A stretch of DNA of 64,000 bases from Cenococcum geophilum 1.58 (Eukaryota; Ascomycota; Dothideomycetes; Gloniales; Gloniaceae), in NCBI GenBank assembly GCA_001692895.1, contig KV748250.1:187475-251474 (forward strand), in the 5' to 3' direction. Positions 45,311 through 55,929 of the stretch are shown in pieces. Position 1 is the stretch's first letter. Each line of letters starts with the position of its first letter. Both the position numbers and the translations under genes were made by a program. The notes beneath the pieces were generated by a model. It did not search any database. It was not told where the DNA came from and saw only the letters and a list, made by a program, of their open reading frames with translations.

Positions 45311-46880
45311 CGTAGGGGCGTTATCTATCCCTATACCCTGGCAACCTCTAATATAACATTATCGGTATCTTAAAGTTTAAATATTAGATTAGGGTAGACC
45401 TAGAAATTAAGCTCCTCTCCTAAAAAAACTAAGCCTTAATAGCCGTAAATACGGTCCTAATCTTAGAGAAGATTAGCGCCAATTTAGATATAGGTAGGAT
45501 TATAATAGCAACGTCTCCTATTATATCCTCGCCGCTAGGTTTAGTACCTAAAGTAAATAGGGGATAGCGCCGTATTTATAACTTATCCTTACTATTTAGC
45601 CGATCTATTAACGACTTAATCCCTATAGTATTCGCCACACTATAATATTTAATAGTTAATTAGGTTCTCTAATATATTATATATATAGGCTATAGTTATA
45701 TAATTGTTAAGAGGAATATTAAGGACGCCTTTTAGAATATCCTACTTTCTATTAAAGCTTAACGCCTTATAGGGTTTTCCTAGAAGGGTATAGTGTATTT
45801 TAAACGTTGCCTCTTATTCGGCCTTCAAACTATACCCTTTTTATTTAATCTTTTTACGGAGAGATTCTACTAAATACTTATCTAATATATCCTAAACACC
45901 GCCTTAGAGCACTATCTAGATAACTTTATTTTTATACTCTCTAACACTTCTATTCTTCCTTAATTGCTTAATATATATAACTAATTAAGCGACAAATTAG
46001 GCATCCTATAAAACGAATTAAAGAATATTAAAGGCACTACGGCTAAAGTCCTAGGTTATATTATAGATACTCTAAAGTCTAAGCTACGTCTTTCTCCTTT
46101 AAAATAGGCTACTACGATTAAGGAGATTAATAAAGCGTTAAGTGGTAGATCCCTAACGCTAGTTTAAAGTTAAAAACTAGCTAGTAAACTCGCTTAGAGC
46201 GCCCAAGTAATTAAGCTTAGGTATTTATATAACCACTCTATCTAGGAGTTTATCTCCACTTTTATAAAGGTAGATAGTTATCCTTACTAACAGCTAACAG
46301 CTAAACTTCGCTAAGACTTATTATAGTAGAGGGATACTCTTACCCTTTTAAATAGTATCCTCTTCTTTAATAATACGGATTAAAAATAATTCTATCTCTT
46401 TTTAAACGTATCCGGGATTCTTAGTTATAGGGCTTTTTTCTTCCTTAAGGATTTTCGAGGGATAATATAGCCGCCCTATTTGGTATCTCTACCCTAAGAC
46501 AATTTTTTAAGCTACTACCCTAATATAGAACACCACCTTGCCCTAATTAATAAGCGGAAGATCTAAGTAATTACAACCTCGTTCTAGCTCTAGGTAACGC
46601 GGTAAGAGTATAGCTTAGTCTATATCCATACGGATAATATAGTAGTACTCTTAGGATTTTAGAATACGGTAGTAAAAGGACTAGGTAATTACCCGCTCTA
46701 TAAAATCCTCTAATTAGCCGTAGCCTATAATATTACGCTCTATATAAAGTGGGTTTCCTTTATAGAAAATAGGCTAACTAATACTCTATCTTATTTTAAT
46801 CGCGATAGGGTGTTATTACTATACCCGTATTAGAATATTTCTAATTTACTGTTACTATACGCTTCTTTATTATATTTAAT
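45310..46880 (+). pseudogene. reverse transcriptase and RNase H of the DIRS-type element
   Basis: RT motifs: SRSINDLIPIVFATL (about 45595-45640), YIGYSYIIVKRNIKDAF (about 45685-45735), YFKRCLLFGLQTIPFLFNLF (about 45790-45850) and the active site HYLDNFIFIL (45910-45939), where HYLDDFIFI is expected. The second catalytic Asp is Asn at 45922-45924, a G to A change in a TpG context. ILGYIIDTLKSKLRLSPLK-like residues follow (about 46050-46105). RNase H follows as YIHTDNIVVLLGF (about 46620-46660), GNYPLYKIL and IKWVSFIENRLTNTLSYFNR near 46745-46805, the segment that precedes recombinase in DIRS elements. Stops are TAA/TAG with several frame changes. Confidence 0.8.
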
Positions 46881-46899
46881 CTAACGCTAAAATAGGAGA

Positions 46900-47950
46900 C
46901 CTAGTCCCTCTTAAAGACCCCCTACCTAATTTCTAGATTAAGGTAAAAGCCCCCTTAGAATACTTCGGCTAACTATTATAGTATAGCCTCTCTAATAAAA
47001 TAAGAGATTTATACTATCCCGCAATTAAGAGTTAGGAGGGCTACTATAACCCCTATAGAGCGGTGAAGTACCTAGCGCCCCTCTACTACCTAGGAGAATG
47101 GATTACCTAATAAATCTTTAGTAATGCTAGTCTAGGAATAAGCCATATTAAGCCTACTATAGTTAGAGCCTACGTCTCCGCAATTCAATTCTACTATATT
47201 AACGCTAATTATAACACCTCTGTCTTTAATAATTCTATTATTAAAAGGATCCTAAACGGTGCAATATCTATAAATCCCTCTACTACGGCTAAAAGATTGC
47301 TAATTACTAAAGACATCCTCGCCTAATTGGTCACCCCAAATGCCTAATCCGTTAAGGATTTTAACTTTAATGCCGCCGTTACTACGGCCTTTATGGGATT
47401 CCTTTATCTAGGTGAGATTACCTACACTAAGGCTTAAAAAGATAGCCACGCCTTCTCTATTATAAAATGTACTAAAAACGATATAATGCTAGCAGAGGAC
47501 CATATAATATTACGTCTAAAGCGTAGTAAAACGGACGTTAATTACTAAGGAGTTTTAATTATAATTGCCGCTTTAGGGCAACCTAAATATATAGTTTAAG
47601 CTATAAAACACCTATTTAAAAATAACCCCTAACCCAGAAACGCCCCTCTCTTTTACTTTAAGAGATTAGTCTTTATAAGCTACGCGGTTAGAAATAAGCT
47701 AAAGTATAAAGTTGCCACTCTCGGCCTCCACTCTAAGCTCTATAACGGACACTTATTTTAAAAAGGTACTACTTAATACGCTTAAGATAATGGTTTTATA
47801 GACGGCTAAATATAGTAACTGGGCCGGTAGTCCTTATAAGCGTTCTAGCTTTACTATTTATTATCCCTAAAAGACCTATTTTGGCTAAGTATAAACTTCT
47901 AATATAGAACGCTAATACCATTCTTATTATTACTCGCCCTAGATATAATA
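46900..47950 (+). pseudogene. tyrosine recombinase domain of the DIRS-type element
   Basis: This is the integrase-replacing enzyme that would recombine a circular DNA intermediate into the genome. It begins near 47000 with LYYPAIKSWEGYYNPYRAVK, then WIT-QIFSNASLGISHIKP-like residues. FNFNAAVTTAFMGFLYLGEI (about 47355-47415) is the N-terminal part of the catalytic domain, and LRLKRSKTDVNYQGVLI (about 47512-47565) is the strand pair typical of DIRS recombinases. The C-terminal box is NGHLFQKGTTQYAQDNGFID and QIQQLGRQSLQAFQLYYL (about 47745-47860). Relatives have H-S-F-R-x-G-A-A-x-x-A and GRW, so the catalytic Arg reads Gln and the Trp is lost. The terminal Tyr is still readable as LYYL. Confidence 0.8.
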
Positions 47951-48100
47951 GGTAAAAGTATTTAGGCATAACGGCGTATAGAAGTGCCTATTTTAGCACT
48001 CTAATATATTAACTCAAATCTCTCCTTTCCCCCCCTTTTTTATTTTTTATTTTTTCTTCCCCCTACTCTACCTTATATAGTATAGGCGCTGCGCTTCTAA

Positions 48101-48245
48101 GTCCATAGGCATTACGTTTAGTTAAGGTAGGGCAATCCCCTATAAATGGCCTTGTAAATATACCCATTCTTAATTAATGCCTTTAAGCCCGTACCCACCA
48201 ATTAGATTAATTAATCCTCTTCTTTATAAGCGTGTAAATAATAGA
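48101..48245 (+). repeat. split direct repeat B1
   Basis: It starts GTCCATAGGCATTACGTTTAG, pairs with B2 at 48430-48574 (same length) and is followed within 2 bp by A2. Confidence 0.9.
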
Positions 48246-48247
48246 TG

Positions 48248-48350
48248 GATATGTCTATATAGCTAAGCGAGCACTACAGCAGCACCCCTGTATCTTAGTA
48301 ACACTAATATTATTAATATTTACAAAATTAAGCCTTACTTGCTTGCTTTC
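48248..48350 (+). repeat. split direct repeat A2
   Basis: A 103-bp partner of A1, placed directly after B1. Differences from A1 are mainly C/T or G/A. Confidence 0.9.
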
Positions 48351-48429
48351 CCTCCCACCTATACCTTTTTCTTTAGTTATATATTTTAGGCTTTATAAAT
48401 AGATACTATAGCGATATACTTACGCACAG

Positions 48430-48574
48430 GTCTATAGGTATTACGTTTAGTTAAGGCAGGGCAATCCCCTATAAATGGCCTTGCGAATATACCCATTCTT
48501 AATTAATGCCTTTAAGCCTATACCTACCAATTAGATTAATTAATCCTCTTTTCCGCAAGCGTATAAATAATAGA
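48430..48574 (+). repeat. split direct repeat B2, right end of the DIRS-type element
   Basis: A 145-bp partner of B1. A 79-bp spacer separates A2 from B2. A palindrome copy begins 7 bp beyond it. Confidence 0.9.
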
Positions 48575-48580
48575 CAAGAT

Positions 48581-48606
48581 ATTTAGGCATATTAGCATGC
48601 TAAAAC
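48581..48606. repeat. 24-nt palindrome copy at the DIRS element edge
   Basis: ATTTAGGCATATT is followed by AGCATGCTAAAAC. It lies on the 3' side of family-1 copy B. Confidence 0.85.
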
Positions 48607-48717
48607 ATTTGCCTTATTCTCTGTCTCTGTAAAACGTAGCTTAAGAACTACTAAGCAATTAAGTTAACTATTACCTAAGTAATTATCTAGTAGTTCTCTA
48701 AAATGGGTGCTCTCTAC

Positions 48718-50390
48718 TACAAATCCACCTCTATTATATTCGCATTCTCTGCCTCTACAGCCTCTAATTCCTTAGCATCCTTAAGTAGGCTATTTATAAA
48801 TATTTTGCTAGTGGTCTTAATCTCCTAGACCCTAAAAGGCTGACCAATAATTAACGGCTAATAGATAATATTGTTAACAATTTAGCAGAGCTCTTGTAAG
48901 ACGGGTGCCTTTTAGTTTAGGATTAAATAGACCTTAGCCAAGACCAGAGTATTGAAATTTTGTAAACTTGCAGCCATTAGCACTATGCTTATTTATTTAC
49001 TAGGTGCTAACTTACTTATAAAGCCCGCCTATAGGTATTACTAGAACAATTCCAGTGCCAAATTCGTCTATTAATACTTAGACAACCTTCCCGCTTTATA
49101 CTTTATTAAAGAGTATAGTTTAAGTATATCTAAGCTTATTACAGATATACTTATTAACGGCAGTCTTTTAGCCTTGTCTAATATTAGTACCATAGCCCTA
49201 AGTCTTAAGTTCCTCCAGTAGTCTCTTCTTCTTTTCCTTCCCTATTATAGTTAGCTTTTTAGTAAATACCTTGGCAATAAGCTTTATATAAGCTTCTGCT
49301 AAATCCTTAAGCGTGCGAAGGTAGTAGATTTGCTAGATAATGCTATTATTTGGTCTACTGGCCCTAGTAATAGCTCCTATAGTTACGAAAAAGTATTTAA
49401 GGGTAGTATGCTTAGTGTTCTTTACTACCTTATCGGCTCTTTTAGAAATTCCCTTATCTGGTTTACCGTTACTATACTTATTATATAACTGTATAAGTAA
49501 AGAAAGACGACTAAGTGCTGGCCTGCCCATAATCTAACTAAAGAAGAAGTTTGTAATATTAACGGCTTCTTCTTCCGTAATCTCCTTAATAATGTTTTTA
49601 TTATTTTTCCTTATCTTAACTATTAGACCGTAAACTGCTGCAAAGAACTTATCTTTTATAGTAGTAATATTATTAACGTTTTAGTTATTGGAGATATCTA
49701 GTATAATTAGAAGAAGTTTCTTCTCCTTTATCTAGGAGACTTTTATGGTAGCTTTCTTTGTATTTAAACCCCTAGCTTCTTATTTTACTAGAGCATTATC
49801 TCTATGTTTAGCTTCCTTTCCTTATTCTGCTAACGCATTACCTTTATATCTATCTCCCTCCTTTCTTATAGTTTCTTCTTAGTCTATAGCTTCTCCCTTC
49901 TTGGCTTCCTTAAGAAAATTTAAAATGTCATCGTCCATATTATCTTTAACCTCCTCCTCCTCTACTTTATCCTCGGTAGAATTATTATACCCGCTATTAA
50001 TATAGTTCTTATTACCGGCTTCGACCTCCGCTATATCCTATAACGAGCCTATAGTAGTAGCTGTTGCGGTACTAGAGAATTAATTAGTTATACTTTTTGG
50101 CTTTTCCTTAATTCCATCGAGATACCTATTAATTATTTAAATTATAATATTAGTTTGCGTAGGATTATCCTAAGCTTAAAGGACCTTATCTATACGGCCG
50201 ATTTACTAAGGATATATTAGGAGGTATATTTTAGTCTAGTAAATTAAAAAGCCTTACTTTAAGTATTATATCCTTAATGGCTGGCGTTGCTAGTACCTTA
50301 AGCGGAATAGACTTATTCTTTAGGGTAACTAAATTAGCTATTACAAAGAGCGGCCACGTTAAAAGTAGTAGGCTCGCTTAAAGAATAACA
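48718..50390 (-). pseudogene. family-1 protein, copy B
   Basis: A minus-strand paralogue of copies A and C. The stop is at 48718-48720 after ENANIIEVDL. The C-terminal block has LIIG-PFRV-EIKTTSKIF and INSLLKDAKELEAVEAENAN (about 48850-48725). The stretch around 49330-49535 reads ITNFFFS-like then MGRPALSRLSLLI-LYNKYSN, GKPDKGISKRADKVVKNTK and LKYFFVTIGAITRASRP, equivalent to copy A's IIGKLALSRLSLLI and LKHFFKTIKKS. An acidic linker lies near 49900-50000. The plus-strand frame 49340-49537 is its mirror. N-terminal residues fade near 50390. Upstream is the palindrome at 50516 inside the block shared with 14029-14156. Confidence 0.55.
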
Positions 50391-50515
50391 ATGTTTGACT
50401 CTAAAGGAAGCAATAGGTTTAGAAGTAGGTAGTAGGGAGAAGAAGTAGGTGGTAAAGGGAAATAGGCGATATTATTATAGAAAACTTAAGCGGTTTCCTT
50501 AATAACTCGCGACTT

Positions 50516-50541
50516 GCTTTCGGCATATTAATATACCGAAC
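50516..50541. promoter_or_regulatory. palindrome upstream of family-1 copy B, in the shared 128-bp block
   Basis: GCTTTCGGCATA is followed by TTAATATACCGAAC. The flanks ACTCGCGACTT and ACTAATACCACTT, then ATTCCCTATAGGGAGCAATT, match those at 14029-14156. Confidence 0.7.
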
Positions 50542-50926
50542 TTTTTTTTTACTAATACCACTTCGATTCCCTATAGGGAGCAATTAATATAAACTTTATA
50601 GTCTAATGGTAACTGCCGTGCTGTGCTTATATAATATATGTAAGGATATTAATACTACTTAGTGCTATATAGTTAAAATACATTCTTACTTATTAGTTTT
50701 CTTTAGTAGTATTAATTAGATATCTATATACCGATTATAAGAAAAGAATAAGGACTCTATCTATTGAATATGGCTCTAAGAGCCTCTATATATATATAGG
50801 AAAGGTATAAGAAATAAGAACAAGAAGGGGGTAGGGGGTGGTAATAGAAATAAGGGGTAGGTAACTAAGTTAATAAGAGATAGCTAAGTTGGTGATAAGA
50901 TAACCTAATTTAGGTCGACAGATCTA

Positions 50927-52450
50927 CTATAAATCCACCTCTATCTTATCTGCGCTCTTTACTTCATCGGCATCCTTAAGTAGGGTTATTAGAAGTACCT
51001 TACCGGTAATCTTAATCTCTTAAATCCTAAGGGGTTGGCCTATAACCATCGGCTAATAGACCGTTTTGCCTATAATATTGCTAAGCTCTATTATAAACCG
51101 TGCCTTCTTAAGCAATATTAGATAAACTTGGGCTATAACCTACGCTCCAAACCGTTGCAGTCTCGCAACTATTAGTATTTACTTACTCTTAAGAAGGCGT
51201 TAACTTATACGGCTATACCATTTCCGGGTATTACTATAATAATTCTAGCGCTAAAGTGGTTAACTAATAACCGAAGTGCCTTTCTGCCCTAGATTCTGTT
51301 GTCTAGTGCATTCCTATTAATAATAAGTTCGTGACAAATATAGTCTATAAGCGCCGTTTTCAGCCCTTTTCCTTTCTTAGTTTTAAAACCCTTTTTTAAA
51401 AGTTCGTTTTCTAACGCTATATTTAATACTCTTTACCTTTTTAAAATCTTCTTCTCCGTTACTTTTGTTATAAGCTCTAAGTATATAACTGCAAGTTCTA
51501 TATATATATAATTAACGTAAATTTAGTATATAACGCTATTACTACTTCCTAAAGATCTTACAACATTCCCTATAGTTTTGAAGAACTTCTTAAGCTTAGG
51601 GTTTTTAGTATTTTCTGCCGCTATATCCGCTCTCTTAAAAACAGCTCTATTGTCCCTATCCGCGTCCTTTTTATTATATAAGGATACTAAGGAGCTTAAG
51701 CGTTACAGTGCCGGCTTGCCTATAGTGTGGTAAAAGAAGAACTTAGTAATATTAACCGCCTTTTTATTACTTATATCTATTAATTCGGCCTTATTATCCC
51801 TTATAATAGTAAAATAAACCTCTTAAATAGCTGTAAAGAAATTATCTCTTACTTCCGTAATATGCTTGACGCTATAAGCTTTAGTAAGACTATATATAAT
51901 AAAAAGGAGGACTTTTCCTACTAAAGATGTAATGATAACCAGCGTATATAGACTTTTAATACTCTCCTTAAGTTCTTTATACTTCCTAGAATTAAAATAT
52001 CTTAGATTGCTAACTGGATTATAACTAGGTTCCTATTTTAAGGGTTCTTTAGCTACCTCCGCACTATTATGCTAGTTACTAGCGTGCTCTAAACTATAAT
52101 CGCCTACTATTATAGTATCTATTATAGCAACTATTTTCGCTCTAGAGGCTTTATCTACCTCTTCTTCGCTCTTTTTCTTTAGAATATTAAGGTATATTCT
52201 AAAGAGGCGGATATAGTATATATATTATACCGGGTCATTATAAAAATCTTCTAAAAGTTTAGATATTCCCCTAAGGAGCTAAGCGCGTATTAGTAAGCGG
52301 TTTTGGATTTACTTTATTATAAGGACCTACTTTAACTACTACTTCTCCAATAGTAGGCGTTGGCGGAACTTTATATAAAATGGACTTGTTTTTTAAGATA
52401 ACTAAATCTGTTATTATAGAGAGTGGCTAGGTTAAAAGAAGTTGGCTAGG
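50927..52450 (-). pseudogene. family-1 protein, copy C
   Basis: The stop is at 50927-50929 after SADKIEVDL. The C-terminal segment PMVIG-PLRI-EIKITGKVL, then LITLLKDADEVKSADKIEVD (about 51060-50930), parallels copies A and B. The core near 51720-51760 corresponds to TKFFF-HTIGK-ALxRL, and a Lys-rich middle is present (about 51400-51480). It lies head-to-tail with copy B and is separated from it by about 390 bp including one palindrome. More frame changes are visible than in copy A. Function unknown. Confidence 0.5.
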
Positions 52451-52598
52451 TTAAAGAAATAAGCTTAGCTATAAAAAGAATATTTAATTTTTCGGAATAA
52501 TAGGTTTGGAAGTAGGTGGTAGGGGAAAATAGGCGATATTATTGTAAATGTTTTCAAAAACTCTAAGGTTGCCATTAATAACTAGCTTACTTACCGCC

Positions 52599-52623
52599 TT
52601 TCAGTATAATAATATGCTAAAAC
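52599..52623. repeat. 24-nt palindrome copy upstream of family-1 copy C
   Basis: TTTCAGTATAAT is followed by AATATGCTAAAAC, about 150 bp upstream of the copy C frame. Confidence 0.8.
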
Positions 52624-52699
52624 TACAATTATTAATCTTTTGGTGATTTTTTAGAACACTATAACTTTAATATTTATCGTTAATACTACATAGTCCTAA

Positions 52700-53600
52700 A
52701 TATAACTTTAGGTAAGTCCTAAGGGATATTATACGGTATCGCATCTATAGAGTTACTAACTTCGCGACTTAGTATAAAAAGTAAAGGATAGTTCTGTTTA
52801 TGTATAGTATATTAGTCTACACTATAACGAGAATAATTCATGTTAATAATTAGGTGGTCTTTTNGCATGTATATATATCGAAACTACTACTACTATTAAA
52901 AAGTTATATAGGTTTGCTAAGACAGCTACCTAGGTATTTAGAGCCCACTAATCTTAACTCGCAATACGTGCTATTGCCTTTCCCGCCTCTAATTTATCTG
53001 CTTTACCCGGCGCTGTTTATTTAGTCTATTGCTTAATAATAATAACTCTACCTAATCCTTTTGCTTTCTCTTAGGCTTAGATGGAAAAGAAGTAGTAGTA
53101 ATTAGCTAGTCTACCTACTTCTTAAGCTCTATAATGTTATCGTGCTTCTTTTATATGGCAGGCTTTTTGTCTTTAGTGTAATCTTTAGACTGCGGGTCGG
53201 ACTATAGGTTAGATTATAAGTCCACACCTTTTAAGTCAGCCTTTAGGCTATAGAGAACTAATAGGGTATTAGTATAAGTGTAGGCATCTATAACTATGCG
53301 ACTTACTATTATTAATGACCTTAAGGATAGCCCGCTTCTTAAATTCCATTAGCGTCTTTATAGCGAGTTTAACCTAGTATAAGTTAATAAAATAAGGGTG
53401 ATTTGTCTAAATAGAGTAATGGCGCTTACTTATATTTCCGTACGGACTTTCTTCTTGCTTTTTTCCTTCTTATTATCGCGTTCCGGAAAAAGTGCTATAA
53501 TAGTATTAGCATTATTCCAAATTAGCATCGTATATACAATACTCACTGTCCCTAACTATATTAAGCATATAATAGCCACTATATTAAAATAAATCTTTAG
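52700..53600 (-). pseudogene. family-2 protein, copy D
   Basis: The minus-strand remnant starts near 53600 (YMLNIVRDSEYCIYDANLE, about 53575-53520). It passes through a frame-shifted Lys-rich stretch (DNKKEKSKKKVRTEI) to the family-2 core LYQVKLAIKTLMEFKKRAIL, then KVINNSKSHSYRCLHLY (about 53385-53275). The rest reads through KLEAGKAIARIAS-D-WALNT near 52990-52930. The core LYQxK(L/F)xxKALxE(F/Y)xKRA-LKVVNN-K is shared with copies E, F and G. It is probably a shorter member lacking the long repeat region. The function is unknown. Palindromes lie at both ends (53873 and 52859). Confidence 0.5.
52859..52884. repeat. 24-nt palindrome copy
   Basis: CTTTTNGCATGT is followed by ATATATATCGAAAC (one N). 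It matches the copy at 56016 in the duplicated unit. Confidence 0.75.
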
Positions 53601-53872
53601 TATAGAGCTTTAACTATTATTAATTAGTGTAACGAACCTAATCTATTATAGTGGTGCTATGCGCTTACTACCTCCTTTGCCCGTTTAAGTTTATCTTAGT
53701 CTCCTATTACGTTAAGGTATTTTATACGTTGTTTAGCTAGTAGGATAAAATAGCGCGGAGAATAGAAGGTAGGAGCCTCCTTTAAAGTATTTTAGTTTTA
53801 TTACTATAGAATAAAAAAGAGAAGAAAAGTGGAGTTTATAAGAGGATGGTTAGCGGCAGAGGGATTATTTTG

Positions 53873-53898
53873 ATTTTAGTATATTTTTATATTAAAAG
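53873..53898. repeat. 24-nt palindrome copy upstream of family-2 copy D
   Basis: ATTTTAGTATAT is followed by TTTTATATTAAAAG, a heavily mutated form. The paired copy is at 57022. Confidence 0.75.
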
Positions 53899-53974
53899 TA
53901 TATTAGCTCCAGCTAGGCTCTTTCTAGTTAACGCGCTTCGCCTATTTTCTGCAGCCTTAATAGGTATAGATACG

Positions 53975-54000
53975 CTTTTAGCATATTTCTATGCTAGAAT
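53975..54000. repeat. 24-nt palindrome copy
   Basis: CTTTTAGCATAT is followed by TTCTATGCTAGAAT. The equivalent site in unit 2 (57117-57140) is barely recognisable. Confidence 0.7.
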
Positions 54001-54199
54001 TTATCAATTATCTATCTTTAGCTAATATAGTTTACCAAAAGATATATATAAATGCACTGAAAGTAAATAGCTAGGTTCTATTTCTTAGCCTAATATTGGC
54101 TTTCTATATAATCCAGCCTAGGAGCCGCTTCCCTATAATACTCTATAAGCTAGAAATGCCTTTTAAGCCTTCACCTAACTTAACTAATTCCCGACTAGA

Positions 54200-55260
54200 T
54201 AGGAAATAATCTCGACTTTTACTTCTTATCCGTTTTAGAGGAAGACATCTTACTAGTCGCTAGTAAACGTCCCTTCTCCTACTTTAAGTTAACAGCCTTT
54301 TAGTTTCTACAATCCTTTATAGGAGTAGAATTAAGTTTAAAAGGACTACTCTAGTTTACTAAATCTGCAAGTTTATCAATGCTAGCAATATATTTGCTAG
54401 CCGTATTACTTTTAGCGACCTTAGTTAATGCTCTAGCATTTATTAGGCTCGTATCTTACTTTGGCTTAGCTAGTATACTAAACTTATTAGACTCTGTATT
54501 GGAATCTGCCTTAAACCTAGCTATTAATTTATATGATGTCGTATTACAATCCTTATTCTCTTTAGTATTAGTGTCCTTATTCTCTTTAGTGTCAATATCC
54601 TTATCCTCTTTAGTGTTAATATCCTTATCCTCTTTAGTACTAATATCCTTATCCTCTTTAGCACCAATGTCCTTATTCTCTTTAGTACCGATATCCTTAT
54701 CCTCTTTAGTACCGATATCCTTATCCTCTTTAGTACTAATATCCTTATCCTCTTTAGTACCAATGTCCTTATCCTCTTTAGTACCGATATCCTTATCCTC
54801 TTTAGTACCGATATCCTTATCCTCTTTAGTACTAATATCCTTATCCTCTTTAGTACTGATGTCCTTATCCTCTTTAGTGCTAACACCCTTACCCTCTTTA
54901 GTACCGATATCCTTATCCTCTTCGGCGTTAATGCCCTTATCCTCTTTAGTATTAATATCCTTATTCCCTTTAGCATAATAGTCTTTATTATTATTAAAGT
55001 CTTTATAACCTTTTTTAGCTATTAGAGGCCTACGGCTCTTCGCGTTTATAGTTTCTTTATCTATCTTTTCGCCGAAAAGAACTAATAAAGTATTAGCATT
55101 GCAATACCAATATAATAGCTATATTGCTTGCCGTTATTGACCATATTAAGAACGGCCCGTTTGTTATATTCTAATAGTGCTTTAGTAGTAAACTTTATCT
55201 AGTATAAATTAGCTATATACTAAAGCTAATTTATCTTAGTAATATTATATCGCTTACCTA
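54200..55260 (-). pseudogene. family-2 protein, copy G, with 18 acidic/basic 8-residue repeats
   Basis: Minus strand. The family-2 core ANLY-IKFTTKALLEYNKRAV, then LNMVNNGK (about 55215-55130), is followed after a frame change by KSRRPLIAKKGYKDFNNNKD and a repeat array of eight-residue units. The commonest is DIGTKEDK, with variants DISTKEDK and DINTKEDK (about 54975-54550, 24-nt period, about 18 copies). After the array comes FSILAKPKYDTSLINARAL, then TKVAKSNTASKYIASIDKLA (about 54490-54375), with low damage. The Asp/Glu/Lys alternation suggests a soluble single-helix or disordered spacer. The two long open frames on the other strand or phase (54379-54978, 54524-54976) are shadows created by the 24-nt period. 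Confidence 0.6.
54550..54975. repeat. 24-bp coding minisatellite within family-2 copy G
   Basis: About 18 copies of ATCCTTATCCTCTTTAGTAC plus 4 nt (GATR/AATR). Copies differ mostly at the positions that change Gly/Ser/Asn. The sister gene F has a different repeat at the same place. Confidence 0.95.
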
Positions 55261-55720
55261 TTTCTTAGCATTAAGAAACCCTTTAGTGGGCTCCTTAAAG
55301 TATATTAACTTATCTAGGTATATAGCTAGAGGGTATTAGTGTCGCTCCAATACTATAAATTTGTAAAACCTACCCTAGGTAATCCTATAAAGGACTATCC
55401 GCCNACNGAATTCCATTNTCTCCTNAATAGAAAGCTTTAGCTNTTATTNGTTAGTAGTACNAATCTAATTAGTTTTAATAATGTTACGTACTTACCTGCT
55501 CCTTTACTTGGTCCCTTATTACACTAAAGCGTTTTAGTAGTTATAAAGATGGTAAGGAAAGTAGTATATATAAGCCTTCTTTAAGGTAGCTATTTTAGTT
55601 ACTATAAAACAAGTAGAGGAGAAGAGTGGAGTTTTTAAGACAGTGGTCGCGTCGCGGAGGTTGTTTTAATTGTCCTATAAAAGGTAGCTAATAAACTTTA
55701 GTGCCTACCGCTAATAACCC

Positions 55721-55744
55721 TTTAGCATAATATTATGCCAAAAT
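55721..55744. repeat. 24-nt palindrome copy upstream of family-2 copy G
   Basis: TTTAGCATAATA is followed by TTATGCCAAAAT. Confidence 0.8.
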
Positions 55745-55929
55745 TATTTCCTATAATACTACAAAACGGCAACGACATATTATTAGAATGTAGATATTAT
55801 TGTAAATTATTCTAATATACCTAACTAGGTTATAGAGGCCTAGCTATCTAGCGTCTTTAAAACGCTAATAGTATTACTAAATGCCCCGCTATTAATAATA
55901 GCTTTAATCTAAAAGGCTTTACGATATGG

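Larger units (their letters stand above)
43850..48574 (+). mobile_element. tyrosine-recombinase retrotransposon (DIRS superfamily, Ngaro/PAT-like)
   Basis: The 4.7-kb element is defined by split direct repeats: A1 (43850-43952), then internal coding region, then B1 (48101-48245), A2 (48248-48350) and B2 (48430-48574). The A pair are both 103 bp and the B pair both 145 bp, with only transition differences. The order A1-ORFs-B1-A2-B2 is the arrangement known for Ngaro and PAT elements. It codes for a gag-like protein, RT, RNase H and tyrosine recombinase (separate entries) and has no LTR or DDE integrase. It sits between palindromes at 43547 and 48581. All frames carry RIP stops. Confidence 0.85.

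Noticed and set aside
43547-48606. Palindromes at 43547 and 48581 as terminal repeats of the DIRS-type element
   Set aside because: The split direct repeats define ends at 43850 and 48574; the left palindrome is 280 bp outside and identical motifs occur far from any DIRS sequence.
49340-49537. 65-codon plus-strand open frame
   Set aside because: Antisense mirror of family-1 copy B at the conserved PALSRLSLLI segment.
53398-53592. 64-codon plus-strand open frame
   Set aside because: Antisense to the N-terminal part of family-2 copy D, whose minus-strand core is shared with three paralogues.
54379-54978. 199-codon plus-strand open frame and the 150-codon minus-strand frame overlapping it
   Set aside because: Both are alternative phases of the 24-bp repeat inside family-2 copy G. 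The frame giving DIGTKEDK units joins well to coding sequence on both sides, whereas these two do not.
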